A program made the translations under genes and the position numbers. Below, in pieces: positions 1 to 13,100 of a stretch of DNA of 64,000 bases. The notes beneath the pieces were generated by a model. The model was not told where the DNA came from, searched no databases, and worked only from the letters and a program-made list of their open reading frames with translations. Source of the stretch: Taenia hydatigena. Lineage: Eukaryota > Platyhelminthes > Cestoda > Cyclophyllidea > Taeniidae. Numbering within the stretch: position 1 is the first letter of the stretch; every line of letters starts with the position of its first letter. Location of the stretch: NCBI GenBank assembly GCA_036345935.2, contig JADWOT020000005.1, positions 7,559,960 to 7,623,959 on the forward strand, read 5' to 3'.

Positions 1-613
1 AAGCGCGCGTCTTCTGTAGCTGACGCAAAGACAAAAATGTGTTGTGCCAATGATAACTTTAGTTTTGTAGACAAAAAACCCTCCAATTAACTCCATCTTT
101 CTACTGAGCCAAAGCAGCACATCGAAGACCTTGGCACCTTGCGTATAAGCTCTGTGAATATTGAACTGTTGCATAACTTCACAAGTATCGTTAAGCTTAT
201 TCACATAAAGGAATTTCCAGCTATCCTTGACCACTGATATTTTATTATTATTCTTATCATTTTCTTTGCGGTATTTTTGACAATATTTTCTTTTTTTTGC
301 TGGGGCAATACGTGTACTAACGCTTCACATCGCAATGTTGTTAACGCTAATCTAAAAGCAATGGTCAAAATTAATTCCTTTCGTGAAAAAAGTAAACAAA
401 GTAACCATTTTAGACCATAATATTGAAAAGTGGTTGGTATTGAAGCAGGATAATCATGTTACAAGTCTTGTAGCATAAGCCAGTAACTTAGCTGACTGTG
501 AAAATTTGACGTCTTGTTTAAACACCAAAAACTCGTGAAATTGACTGGCTGGTAAAATTCAGTAAATTACTTTAAAAGAAATAAGGGTAGAGCTAAAGTG
601 GTTCCGCTGTTTA
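1..613. other. 3' flank of the IgSF gene
   Basis: AT-rich sequence without a supported exon. On the minus strand an AATAAA hexamer lies at 241-246 and could be a distal poly(A) signal for the receptor gene. Confidence 0.4.
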
Positions 614-636
614 TTAGTCTGAATTAAGATGCATCC
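614..636 (-). CDS. Possible alternative terminal exon of the IgSF receptor
   Basis: A strong acceptor with branch-point-like CTAAC and pyrimidines (CTAACTTTATTCAG) precedes position 636. Entering in phase 1 from the donor at 777-776 it reads GMHLNSD then TAA, giving the C-terminus GYPGGMHLNSD in place of GYPGNK. The stop is immediately followed by TAA and an AATAAA hexamer (610-615), which could serve as a poly(A) signal. This is inferred from splice signals only. Confidence 0.35.
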
Positions 637-766
637 CTGAATAAAGTTAGAACAGTAAAACATGAGTATCATCTGTCAAGTAGCTTCAGATGCAATAACT
701 TTGAATCCCCTCATCAGTTCTTTTGAAAAATAGCGCTAAGTAACATAATTACAATTGCAAAGGTGA

Positions 767-1140
767 TTACTTATTACCTGGATAGCCACCAAGCCCATCT
801 AAAGCGGAAATGCTTCCACCAATCATGGAGGCCGACTCGGCGTAGTGCGAGTTGGGTCGGTAACTTCCAGTGCCACCGATGGTCTGATTAACAGCGTCCA
901 TGCTGCCACTTGCAAGGGACTCACTCACGGCTATGGATGCCGCTTTCGCTGCTGCAATGTAGACCTCTGAGAGGATGCGCTGCGTCAGGGCAGAAACGTG
1001 GCTGGCATTGCTAGGACTTCCACGCATTTCAGCATTCTGTAGGGTGTGATACGTGTTCTCCAATAAAGGATGCGCTGAGTTTGCCATATGACCAGCGGAT
1101 TGAGGCGAGTAAAAACCTTTTGCAGACTGGCATGAACTTC
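767..1140 (-). CDS. IgSF receptor exon K: C-terminal cytoplasmic exon
   Basis: Acceptor TTTCCTTGCAG and a phase-1 entry give SSCQSAKGFYSPQSAGHM, then an Ala/Ser-rich region with TQRILSEVYIAAAKAASIAV (probably helical), and a Gly/Ser/Tyr-rich end, ...GGYPGNK, with TAA at 767-769. Twelve bases before the stop triplet is a consensus donor, CAG|GTAATA (exon end 778), so the exon may instead splice on; see the alternative end at 614-636. Tyrosines occur in NTYHTL, GSYRP and SHYAES. No classic C-terminal PDZ ligand is present in this form. Confidence 0.75.
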
Positions 1141-4100
1141 CTGCAAGGAAATTTGAGAAATAAGGAATCTATGACAATGACTGCACTCTGCCATGAGTTT
1201 TGAACCTTTTTTCTTGTTCTAAATTTTAATTAAAATGAACACCAAGAGCGCTTTTTAAAACGACTATTTGGTTCTCCACAAATTATTTGGTTCGCAAATC
1301 CACTAATTGTTGCACGTTTTTACTTTTACTTGGCATATTTTGGAGCATTCAAACTTAGCTAATGCGATTTTAGCTTTACATTACATTTTCAATTTTGTAT
1401 CAGCAACAAAGTGTGGAACAACCTCGGGGCATAAGCAAATAATTTGTTTATATAAAGAGCATACAGTTCCTTTTCACCTTGAGCAAGTGCAGCTTTAAAA
1501 AGTTCTCAAAAGCTTTGCAATATCGTCAAAATTTACGCCACCCCGTGTGGCTTAATGACTCCTCAGAGATCTTAATACATGACTCGGTAGGCCAGATCCA
1601 TGTGCATTTAGCTGAACCTGCAAATAACCCATGGTGATTCTAGAAGTAAGGAACACACCTGGTGTTCGTCGATTCTCATTGTCCTCGTTGATCGAACTTG
1701 CAATAGAAAGGGTGGGCATGGGCCCGGTATGTAGAGAACCCGATCCTAAACCAACATGCAGCACCTTTTAGATCTCTTTGTCGCTCACACGCACAAACTC
1801 AGTAAAAGCGAAGCGGATACACGTTTAGCAGTCCAGTATAGCCCAGCACAACACTACACAGCACGGCGTAGTCTGTGTGGTGTGTGCGTATGTGTATGCA
1901 TGATTTAGCAGTCGCATTTGTGTGCTACATATCCACCCCAATCACATTGGAAAATAACGACGACTACCACCACTAGTGGGCATAAAGCCAAGCAGAAGAG
2001 CATGCACAGCCACTAGGAATAGAAAACTTTTATGGGGTAAAGCTTTTGCTCTTGACAGTGTAGACTAGGAGTAGGAGGCGCTACACGTCTTTCGATGATG
2101 ATGCAGCTTACTTAAATCGTGAAGGCTATGTTTTTGCCAAGCTAGCTTAGCGTCTGACGCGCAAATTTGTGGTTTGGGAGCAAAGCTTAGACTACAGGAA
2201 GAAAGCGGCATGCTCACCCACAGATTGACGGGCATAGGCGGGGTGCAACAAACCTATATCTGCACAGAGTGAACCTGCTCCCGAAGGGGGCGATGCAAAG
2301 GGTTTGCTGGAATCCAAAGTTTGGTATGTCCGGGGTCCATGAAGCAGTCTTAAAATCAAGTTAAAGCCTTGAATAAAAAGCTTTGTTTCTATAAATGAAT
2401 AAAGTGTTGAAGTAGAACTAAGACAATCGGTGACTTTCGATGCATTTTACCTAGGCAAAAGATGAATGAGGTTGTATTCAGTCAAACTAATCGGGTAGCC
2501 CTCATTACTGCTACTGCTTGCAGCATTTTCCCAAAAACAAAATTAAACACATTAAACTTCTGCATGGCATTAGAATTTTATGCAAGCCTTCGTTCTCATA
2601 TGTTCTATCACCGTTTACATGAATGTGTCTAAAACAAATTATCATGAGATATCCTTAAATTGTATAAAGTGGAATGAATTTGAGCCTTAAGCTGAGGCAT
2701 CTGCTTTCACTACGATTGCAATCCTTCTCTGGATGCGTGCCACTGATTTGAGTCGAAGCGTATTTAGTGCTGACTTCCCCCGAAATCTATAACGACTTCG
2801 GTAGTCTTAATCTCCTTCCATCGAGTCACCTCATACCCCACCACTTAAATATCAACGCATGGCGGCGGTTGTGGCATTGCGAACTCAAAACTCGACCTAG
2901 AGTTTGCCACTTATCAATCACCGCTACCATTCAAAAGGGCTTGTTTCAATGTATCGTTGTTGCGCCTTTGTTAAAGTTTCAAAAGCGACTGTCACACACT
3001 CTATCATAATCCTAATGAGTCACATAAGACATAGTCTTGGCTGCAAAAAACTTTGATCTGCTTACCCATTGCTGGTTGCAGGAGCAAGCTTCTTCATATC
3101 TAAGGAACATAAAAGAAAAAGGTTAGAAGGTTATTTACTTATTGTAAAACACGTTATATAGCGCCTAAATGATCAAGTCTGGCTTCTAAAAGGGAGCCGA
3201 AATTACTTCTTCGCTTGATACAGGTGCAGAAATAGTAGATGAGGAATGCAATGAGGCAGACGACGAGGAGAGTGATGAGGATCCCAATGATTAACTGCAC
3301 CAACAGCTTTGATGATGCTGAAGCTTGAGGCTGATTTTCTGAAATAGACACAAGTGACAGGATAAGTGACGCAATTCTATTGCATCGTAGTGGATTTGAT
3401 CCTTTATACCAATCAACCGTTTTGAACTGACAACATTCATTTTCGATTAGCTGTGAATCGTTTTGAAATCTGACTGTGTCAAAAGCCTCACTGTCTCAGC
3501 AATTTCTTAGCAATGCACAAAAAATGCATCATCGGTTATCTGTATAAGATGACTGATACAATTTTTCTACAATATTGTCTGTTTTTTTCACTCTTTTCTT
3601 TTAATGGTATTGAGTGCAGGGACAGGACAATAATCAAGTCTCAACCCTCGCTTTTAACCTAGCCCACATGAGCTCAAACTGAGATATGGACATTCGTAAG
3701 TTTTACAGTAAACTATGGTTACCAGCGGTCCACCGAACTGGACGTGTGATTTGTCGCAGCTGTGTGCCATGATAGACGAGGAACTGGAAGGTATATTCAG
3801 CAATGGGTCGGTCTAATTCCACTTGAAGGAATCCCAATTCCGCAAATGTCACCTCGTAGTCACCACATTCGTCATTACTAACAGTAGTTGCCGCACCAAC
3901 AATATCCACAGTAGGTGAGGCTAATGAGGCGCTAGAGGTGTCTTTGATAGGTCGAAGAAAGACCAGTTCCCCTGAAGGTCGAACGCTCTTTCCTGAACCT
4001 ACCACGGGATTCGTAGGGACCCGAGAAGGCAAGCAGATCCGAAGGACTATTTTTGAGTAGAATTGGCTGTTAGGTGGCTCAAACTCTACGCGTACTTTGC

Positions 4101-7100
4101 GACCTTCGCTTGTGATTCGAATACTGTCGGGATTTATACCCTTGGCATCTGAAAGCAGGAGTAAAAATAACTCTGAATAAACCTAGTAGCCGGAGATTTA
4201 TACGAGATCCTGTTTGGCCTTAGAAATTCCACAATTTTCCTTCCCTTTCGAAACATCAAATTGCTTTGTGTTGTGTATTCTTAAAAAGGGAGAAAATGAG
4301 ACAAATGAAGTGTGATCGAGTTATGACTAATCTGCTCTACGCCCTGGTGCAATAAATATGGCATGGCTCTCTATCCACCTTACCACAGGTATTGGCTTCA
4401 TAATAACTAGAATCTCCTTATTTTCACAAAATTTCTAATTATGTCAAAATTAATGGAATTTTACCACGAAAAAACCAAGATTGTCAGCAAATATGAAAAT
4501 AATTTTCAGATTGCTTATAAATGTGAAAAATGCGACAGTTAATAATTGTGATGGCAAGTGTTTTTTGCGTCGGCGAGGGTATGCCATCAAGCAGCTATGA
4601 CAGTAACTACATCAATCAAAGTAGAGTAGTGCCTGTTGACTTGCATGCAAAGCCAAGGGTCCCCGTGCTAGGCAAATTCCTTTGGCGTTATAATTATGCA
4701 ATAATCTTTTAATCTATTCCTTCATTTTTTACTCATTCGTAATGTAATCTCGATGTTTTGCTTCGTTCACAATATAAGTAATTATTGGAGTGCAACAGGT
4801 AAATAGAAGAATACCTGTCTAGTAGGATTAATCACCTCAGTTGTAAATGTCTAAATAGAAGAACTAATAGCCTGTTCTACTAATTTAGAAAAGTAGACAA
4901 GACTGTTCAATCGCTTACCTGATTGAGGTTTCAGTTCGAAGTAGAACTCGCGATTTCCAGCTTTGTGATTGACTTGACACATGTAAAGCCCAAAGTCTGA
5001 TTCAACCACCTCCCTAAAGGCCAGAGTAAATTTTAGCCCATTGGCTCCAGTCGCGGTGGATGTTTGTTTCACACGATTAATCCAGGGCGCAACTGATGTA
5101 GAAATGGCTTTTAGAGGTGCTGCGGAACGTCGACTTCGAATTATTGACTGAGCAGAGGACTGAGACAGGATTTTGCTCCTTGCCTTGTTGGCTAAAGTTG
5201 TGTCATCGCCGATCCAAAACCACATGAATTCTGCTCTTGCTGGCCGAGCTTCAACTGTGAGCACAAACTCTGTCTTCATTCCCGGTTGGGCGTATTGTAT
5301 AAATTTTGTGCTAGGGTGAATTCTTGGTGCATCTGCAAATAAATAAAACAGTAAGCAGCATAAAAATATGATTTTTTGGGAGAGGGGTATATCTTGCCTT
5401 CTCGTAATCTACTAAAAATGTTTTATTAGATGATTTCTTATCACGATCAAAAAGTTGCCAGGACTGTTGGCACCGTAACTACTTTGTGTTAAATTGCTCA
5501 TTCGATACTTACAGTTTATGAGAAGTAAATGCAGACTCTGAGCATTGCCAGCGGCATTGACAACCTGACAGCCGTACCAGCCATTTTCCTTAACTGTGAT
5601 GGCGTCCAGCAGCAGATGACGTCCCGTGTGACCCGAAATCTGAGTCATATGAGTAGAAAAGAGTTCAGACAAGGCAGTGATGTTTAAGGAAGACACAAGA
5701 GATTTGGCTAGAACTGGAGAAAGCTCCTGCTGGGTCGTGGGTTGACCACTTTGAGTTGCAGTGAAAGGAATTTTGAGATCCTTGGCGTGCCACCAGGAAA
5801 ATGAGAAACTTTTGTCCGGCATCCCACCATGAGTGAGGCAGGAAAGAGTCACCGATTGACCTTCTGTTGGATCATTCGGCAAGCTGACAATTTCTACTGC
5901 AGGCGGATCTAAAAAGGATAGCAACTGATAGCTATTTTATCTGTTATTCTTTTGTTCTGAAACTCGATCGAAGTTCCCCTTACCATGATGATGTGGAAAC
6001 CAGGTATCGCGTCCTGGAAGGGTAGCTCATGATCATTTAAGAGAGGGAAATATATATTTATTTGTTTCTAGAATTCCCTAACTATGTCCAATTAGAGGGG
6101 TACTAAGTCCAGGTATAAGTCAAAATATTAAAAATCCTAAAAATATTCAGTTCAGGGAAAGGCTAAACAATGGTTGTTAACACAACATGGACGTTTGCAA
6201 ATACCCGTGACAGTCGCATAGCTGTCATGAGTCATCCCTTGGATTAATTGAAAGAGTTACGAGTCGCATGAAAAGAAACATTTGAAACTAAAGAGGGAAC
6301 AAGGAAAAACGAAGGAACAGAGAAGGGAAGGTAATAGAAGGAATAGAACGAGAGCCAAAGAACATGAAAGAGATTATTCTTCTAGAACAATCGGAAAATA
6401 ATGACAAGTTGTAAAGACGATTTCTTTTAAGCTAATCTAAAAGTATTTTCCATCACCAGAAGATTATTGAAAGCAAAGAGGGTTAGCCGGGAATCCAGTG
6501 GTGCTAGGGACAGGGGTAGTGGTAGAGGTACGTGAGGTAATCACACATGTGCGTGTTCCGTTCTCTGTAAAGGTTAATTTCGCTAATCAATGACTCGACC
6601 GTTGCCTGGGTGCGCAGACACACCTTCACACACAGAAATTTCCCACCTTCGATGCGATTCTCCCACTTTAGACCTGCGCCCTTTCCTAGACTGATTCCTA
6701 ATTCGATGGTTAGTGCACCTCAGAATGTTTGCCATTTGACTTAACGGGACAGTACAGAAATCAAATGCCTATTTTTGACTGTCAGTAAAACCAATTTCAT
6801 GCAAAATTAATCAAATTCCAACGTTTTTTGATTCCATAACAAAAGTAGACAACATCTTAACGGACAAAAAGTTCAAGATTTGGAGTAACTGAACAAAAAA
6901 TGAAACGTTTTTTTCCACGCCTCATTTAAACGGCCTACTTAACCACTCATAATGTTAGTTACATTATTATGCTATTTTATTTGGAAATGACAGTATTAAT
7001 TTTCCCAGGTGTTTCAAACATTTTTCACAAGTCAGGAAATTTGAAATGGCAATCAACGTTCACGTTTTGGGTTTTACATTTAATCCATGTAAGACTCACA

Positions 7101-10100
7101 CAAAACGTTGAGCTTATATTCCGCGACAACAGGGTTATTGAGAGCGGCCTGGTTGACGACGCACCGGTACTCGGTCTGGGAGTTGGAACGAAAGGTCTTT
7201 GAGACCCTCAGCGTACTGTCCACCAGCATGCCGCCGTATTCACCTGGTGTCTTAAATGTAAAACACTATAAACTTCAGTTCTTTCTTTCATTAAGATCCC
7301 CACCTTCTGAAAATAAGGGAAGCACTTTATCGCATTTACTTGCAATGCAGCTCGACCAAATTATGGCTCTATTGGAGAAAGCTGAAAATGTAAGAATTAT
7401 AGCCTTATAACAGAAGTGTTTACCATGTCTATTTGGGCGAGGTCAGTGATTTCCCGCCCAGAGTCGGCTGCCCCTCCAGATCCTGGCGGAAATTCGAACC
7501 ACCGAACCGTGGCAGGAGGGTGAGAGACGGCTACAGTACAGGTCAAAGAAATGACCTCGCCTTCCAAAACCCCACCGGTTTTGCTTGGATGAATGTGTAC
7601 GCTGTTGGGTGCGACTGCAGGGAAAAGAATATGGGAACCTTCCAAAACCAGCCACAATCGGGTAGTGACGATAGCCTGAATGATTTAACCCCCATCAATC
7701 ACTTAGATACACAAGACATCCAAAAATCTTTTTAAAATTTTTCTCTGTCTCACAGAGGAAGAGAGCTAAAAACCCATCACCCTTGACATGTTTCCCGCTG
7801 GAGATCCTATTTTGACAATCTCGTAACCAATCACTCCGACAGGGGCAAGAATCAAGCAGGGACTGAAGAACTAATATTTTGCCCCCACACTGCACTGTTA
7901 ATGCACCGCACAAAGTCGCATACCCGTGGGTACTCGGATCGTTTCATCTTGAGGTGGGAAATGACCTTTGCATGATGCAGGTGATTGGAGCCTTATCAAC
8001 TACGTCTCCGTTAAAATGGGAGACTACGATTTCTATCGATGGAGTAGGTGGGATGCAGCAAATAAATGAACTTTTCAGTGTGAAGCAGAAATAGCCTTCA
8101 GTAGTTGAAGAGAAGTTTTGAGGCTCGTAAAATTTGCATAATCGGTCAGTCCTACCCGTTGACCTAAATAAACATGATTCACCTTAGAACGGCGCAGCAG
8201 CGGCCTGTAAGGAAAAGCATCGACGCTTGATGAGCTGACTCTTCAGTCTTCATTTCAAATGCGCCAGGCTGATTCATAAAAGACAGACTTTCGATAAAAA
8301 GTCAGGCAAGGATAATATAGGATACCGTTAGAAGCTTCTATTTTTGCTACCCTTTGATCTGAGTCGGTCATGGGGCGTCTTCGGTCAAAAAAGTTCGGTG
8401 CAAAGCACACCGACTGTCCTCCCATTCAGTCCCTCAAAAAGGCCCTCATTAAGGCTCGAAAAAGTTTGAGTTGCCTTTTAATTATTGCAATAATGCTGCA
8501 CCACACTTTATCACAAGTTAGCATTGCTAAGTCTCACCATTAGCTAAAAATTGAAGGTTAAATCAGTTTAAAAGAGAAATAAAAGTGTAGTTGGAATTCA
8601 CGAAGAAAAGACTTGTACAATTAAAAGGCTAATACAAATGCTATTATGTTACAGAAGTATTTAGTGGTCTTCATGCGACTCCAGCCCAACTTTCAGCATT
8701 AACTTTAGTTGTTGCAAGAGAATTTTAAAAATACTTATTAATTTTAAAGACTAACACGAGCATAACTTTCACTCAAATCTACATACTCATCATCATCTCC
8801 AGTAATCTGGATGATTTGATCAGTTTTTAAGAGCTCTTCCAAGGATTCTTTTGGCGGCTATAAGTAGGCGCCGGATAGACGAACCCAACAGACCTTGAAA
8901 AGCCAGACTGACTACGTTTCCTACCACCTGTATTTTTCAAACAAGACATGCAAAAGCGCAACTACTTTGCATAAAAGCTACTCTACATTTCCTATGATGA
9001 AAGTGTCGATTGCAAAAAGAGACCAGGATTCTAAAATTCCCAAATGTGTACCTGTGTCTCAAAGTTGCATAAATAAGATTTGTAAAGCTACTGGGTTAGT
9101 AGGGCCAAGTTCATTTATGAAGTCGCAAAAGAATCAGGTCTTCGCAGCGAATTCAAATAAAAATCCACTTACTAAATATAATGTGTTTTTCCCCTTAATG
9201 CTTCCAGAAATGTCAACTGTCTGGCAGAAGGAGCACAAAGAAATTTTCAATTCTCCTCACCAATATTTTTTCGACTATATAATTGGGGCGGAAAAGCACG
9301 AATATCAATTACTAACTTCATTTATTCCATTGTATTGTCCGCAAAAATCAAACTCCTAGCTACTAACTACTTATCTGCTCGAACAAAGTGGCTACTTTTC
9401 GTTGCAATCAAAAGTTGAGAAAGCATGCTTTTCCTGCACCTTCGGTATTGCGAAGACATAAAGTATTCCGCAATAGGGCGTCTCACGAACATAAGCTCCA
9501 TATTCTTTCATAACAGTCGCAAGAGCTCAATATGTCTCTATCATACTTTGCTGCAATAAAATGCGTTATTTTCTGTCAATTCCCGCTAGTAACTTCAGTC
9601 AACTGTACAATGAAGCTATCTCTTTCCAAGTTTTATTAAAGCAGCTCACAATTCCAACACCGCAGTGGCTACAAACGCATTAATTGTATTTATTGGCTCT
9701 GCGGAAATTCTTTCAACAGGCTGTGATAAAAGATTACCAAAATGGCGTTACAGGCGTTGAAGTCATACCAACTCGTCCTTTCGGAGGGTTACCGGGGCGA
9801 AACAAATGGATGTGCATTCGCCTGCACGGTCAACTGGGGTGCAATTTTTTGATAAATATCCATGTGCCAATGCATTCTCCTCCGTGCATCACCATATTAG
9901 GCACAGACGGCTGTTTTTTACATCGACAAAACTACCTCCTACGCAGTCCATTTTGAGCCAGACGCGTTCTTACCAAGATTATGAAAACACGTTACTTATA
10001 AGTAGCACATCTCCAATCGATTGTGTGCAAAAGGACTTGTCTCGCATCCAGACGATTAGGTGGAATATCCTGTAGTTATTCAAACTTCATGTTTGGTTTA

Positions 10101-13100
10101 CCATGACTTAAAGACACGTTTAAACAAACCGTTCGTATCTTGTTTCGTTCAGTGTGGCGTCTAAGTGGGGGAAAAGTAACCGTCAGAATTCGCAAGTTCG
10201 CTTTAATTTTCGTGATTTGAAATCATAAAGTAGGGCTAACAGATATCGGTTATGAGCAAATTATTGGGTGTTTTCAGATTACAAATAATCATCAAGACTT
10301 ACAGATTACTTCAAGAGTTTCACTTTGGCGCAAGAGGGCAATACTTTCAGGTTTTTCAATACTGCATTCGATGCGATGCCCATTCAGTCGACGATGTGCA
10401 AGCACCGTCAGGTTGGACTGAGTTACAAAACCCCTTCCACCGCCGCTGCTGGACATGCGATGGGCGCTGGTAGGGCGCATCTCCTCTCCCAAAGCCTCTA
10501 CCCCGCCCAGGGGACTAAGATGGCGCCAGGTGATGTTGACGGCGGGGCTAGCTCCCCCTTCGTCCGTTTGGCAGATGATCACCTTGCTCATGTCCTCACG
10601 CATTCTACCCTCGGGTATCGATTTCAACGACAATGATCGCGGATCAACTACACAAGTGAAGGGAAAAAACCATTTTGGTAAGTCACAAGAACTGCCTTTA
10701 ATTAAATTTTCCTCAAATTTAACTAAAATGGTGTCTGCTTCGACTTCCCACCTTTGACTTTAGAGGCAGCAGTTACGAACCAACCAACCACCTGGAAAGC
10801 AATTTCTCGAAATTGAGTGATACTCCTATCACTTTTAGTGTTTGCGATCCTGGATCTGGTAAACCAAAAGTCATCTTTAGTGTTGGGTTAAACGCAATTG
10901 CAGTAGTTTGTGTTTATCGGAAAAAAATCTCGTCCACCTCCTTCCCGGAGAATGAGATAGGACTTTGCTTGTTACATTTGTAGGTAATTATCACTAACTC
11001 ATTGTAGTTCAAGTTCACTGGCGAGCCGCGATTGAGAAAAGAGGCTCATTCTATGAATTCGGTAGTTACGGATGCAATGAAACTACCAAAATAGCGTTTT
11101 CTAACACCATCAAGCGTTAAAACTAATAACATTTATTGTGAGTTAAAGGTAAGAATCGCACACCAAGACGTAACTGCTGAAAACTAAGCAGAATCTGTTT
11201 TTATTGCTTCAGCATATGGTGGCAACGGATCGACTAAGCCGTGGGGAAGAAATCACAATTTTGACTAAACACTGTTTAATCAAGGGTCGACTTGTCGAAA
11301 ACTCAAAAGACATGCTTTTCTGTTCTCAAGTTCCTATTCCGATTAAGCAGACGGTAAAGAATGCCAGTGGAAATAGCATAGACAGCATCGATAGCAACCC
11401 ACGATGTCAGACCACTGACTTCAAGAAAATTGGTCGTGAAAATGAAGTTTACTCTGAAAATATCTGTGCAGAAATCATATAAATTAGAAGAGTCTCTGTG
11501 CATTGCTTAGAGGATCGCTTGAACAGTCTTTAAAGCATGCTATAAGAGCGTTGAAGTGAGTTTGATTTGCACTGAACTAAGTACAAGTGAATTAAATAGG
11601 GACCACTTCTAGAGGGCCTTATAATGACAAATAAGGACCATATCATGTGACAAGATAAGCTATTTTGTTAAAAATTAAATCGTAAATTATTGCGCTGTTG
11701 CAATCGGTGCATCTCGCGATGCAATGGTGACTTAGGAAGGGCTCCATAAAGCGAAGGTTGTAGCTTCTCTAAGACACAGATCCTAGCAAATGCGAATGCG
11801 CTGAGACCATCCGCAACAAAAAAAAGCTTCATGCATTCAATTTAATCTGTTCTAGATAAAATGAGTGATTTTTTCCTTCTGTAGCACTAAATGCACCACA
11901 TGAAAAGCTCATGGATTTCTTCTCTGCTTTTTTTCATACAACTAACCGTGACCTTGGATCATCTAGGCAATTAAGTAGCGTAAATTGTAATTATGTTTTC
12001 CTTCTGTCACACTGTCTATCTAGCGGATAGCTTGTGCAATGTCTGCCTTACTAGTAACTCACGTAATTAGAATAATTACCTTAATAAGAATAGTGGAAAA
12101 TGAAGTAAATCTGAGCGTGATGACTACTTCATTTTAAGAAAAGATTTGTATTTCCAAGTACATGCATAAATAATGGTATTTTCGCCGTTATGTTACACAA
12201 AAGCGTACCCTCTCAATCAAACAGAACAGATGAATTGGTGACTTGTAAACACTCTGTGGGGAAACCTTCCTTGGACATAGGCTTATGAAAAATTAATGCC
12301 TACTTATTTGGCAGGCATCCGACCTCTTACTCCATTATTAGATTAGAAAGGCAGTCTTTTTTTTAATTTTAGCAGAACTCCAAGCACTCGAAATCAAATG
12401 GAATGAATAGAATCAGAGGTAGCAAAAATTCTGCGTTTGGGAGGTATGCACTGCTTAAGATAATTGCCAATCAAGCATGAGATGTAAATGCAACCGACTC
12501 TAAAATTTCACAGCTATGGTGATCATGTGTTGTGGTAAATCCACCATACATCGTTTGTCAGGGCTCCCCGGTGTGTTGGTATTCCCCGCCTATGTGAAAG
12601 CCGGTTCCCCATATATCCTTGTTGACTTAGACCTTTCTCATCACTGCCATCGATACACCGTTTCACATACTCCGTTCTCACACTTAGCTGACACCCATGC
12701 ATACCACCACAAAAGGGCGTCATCGTGATATACACCCTTTGTCTACCATGAACGATGCTCCCGCGCCACTCAGAGACTAAGAATGAATCACGTCACTGCC
12801 ATCTGCAGACCACTTTTCTTTGATTGATGACCGCAATTTGAAAATGAAATTTGCATTTCTGCACAACAAATGTATCACAAAAGCGGATAGATTTTTGCTC
12901 ATTTTAACCGTTTAAAAATTAACCAGTTTCCCCTTTCACTTTTATTACCTGTTTGGTGTTCGTTACAAGATTCGAGAGTGTTTAATTTGACGCACTACTG
13001 CATCTATCATAGTTCTGACGTAACCACCGATTACCTAAGGAATGTATCAGGCATGAAATGGCTTATAAAGGTGTTTTAATGCGTGTATCCTTTGCAAGGT

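Larger units (their letters stand above)
1141..3065 (-). other. Introns between IgSF tail exons H-K
   Basis: Introns 1141-1658, 1746-2217 and 2349-3065. They hold a TG-rich patch near 1875-1905 and otherwise no recognisable element. Confidence 0.6.
3339..7099 (-). other. Introns between IgSF exons D-G
   Basis: Introns 3339-3722, 4149-4918, 5333-5512 and 5909-7099. A purine-rich A/G stretch occupies about 6240-6370. A short open frame at 4530-4712 on the plus strand has no supporting features. No other element seen. Confidence 0.55.

Noticed and set aside
690..720. CTGATGAG string on the minus strand, reminiscent of a hammerhead ribozyme core
   Set aside because: The matching GAAAC arm and stems are absent.
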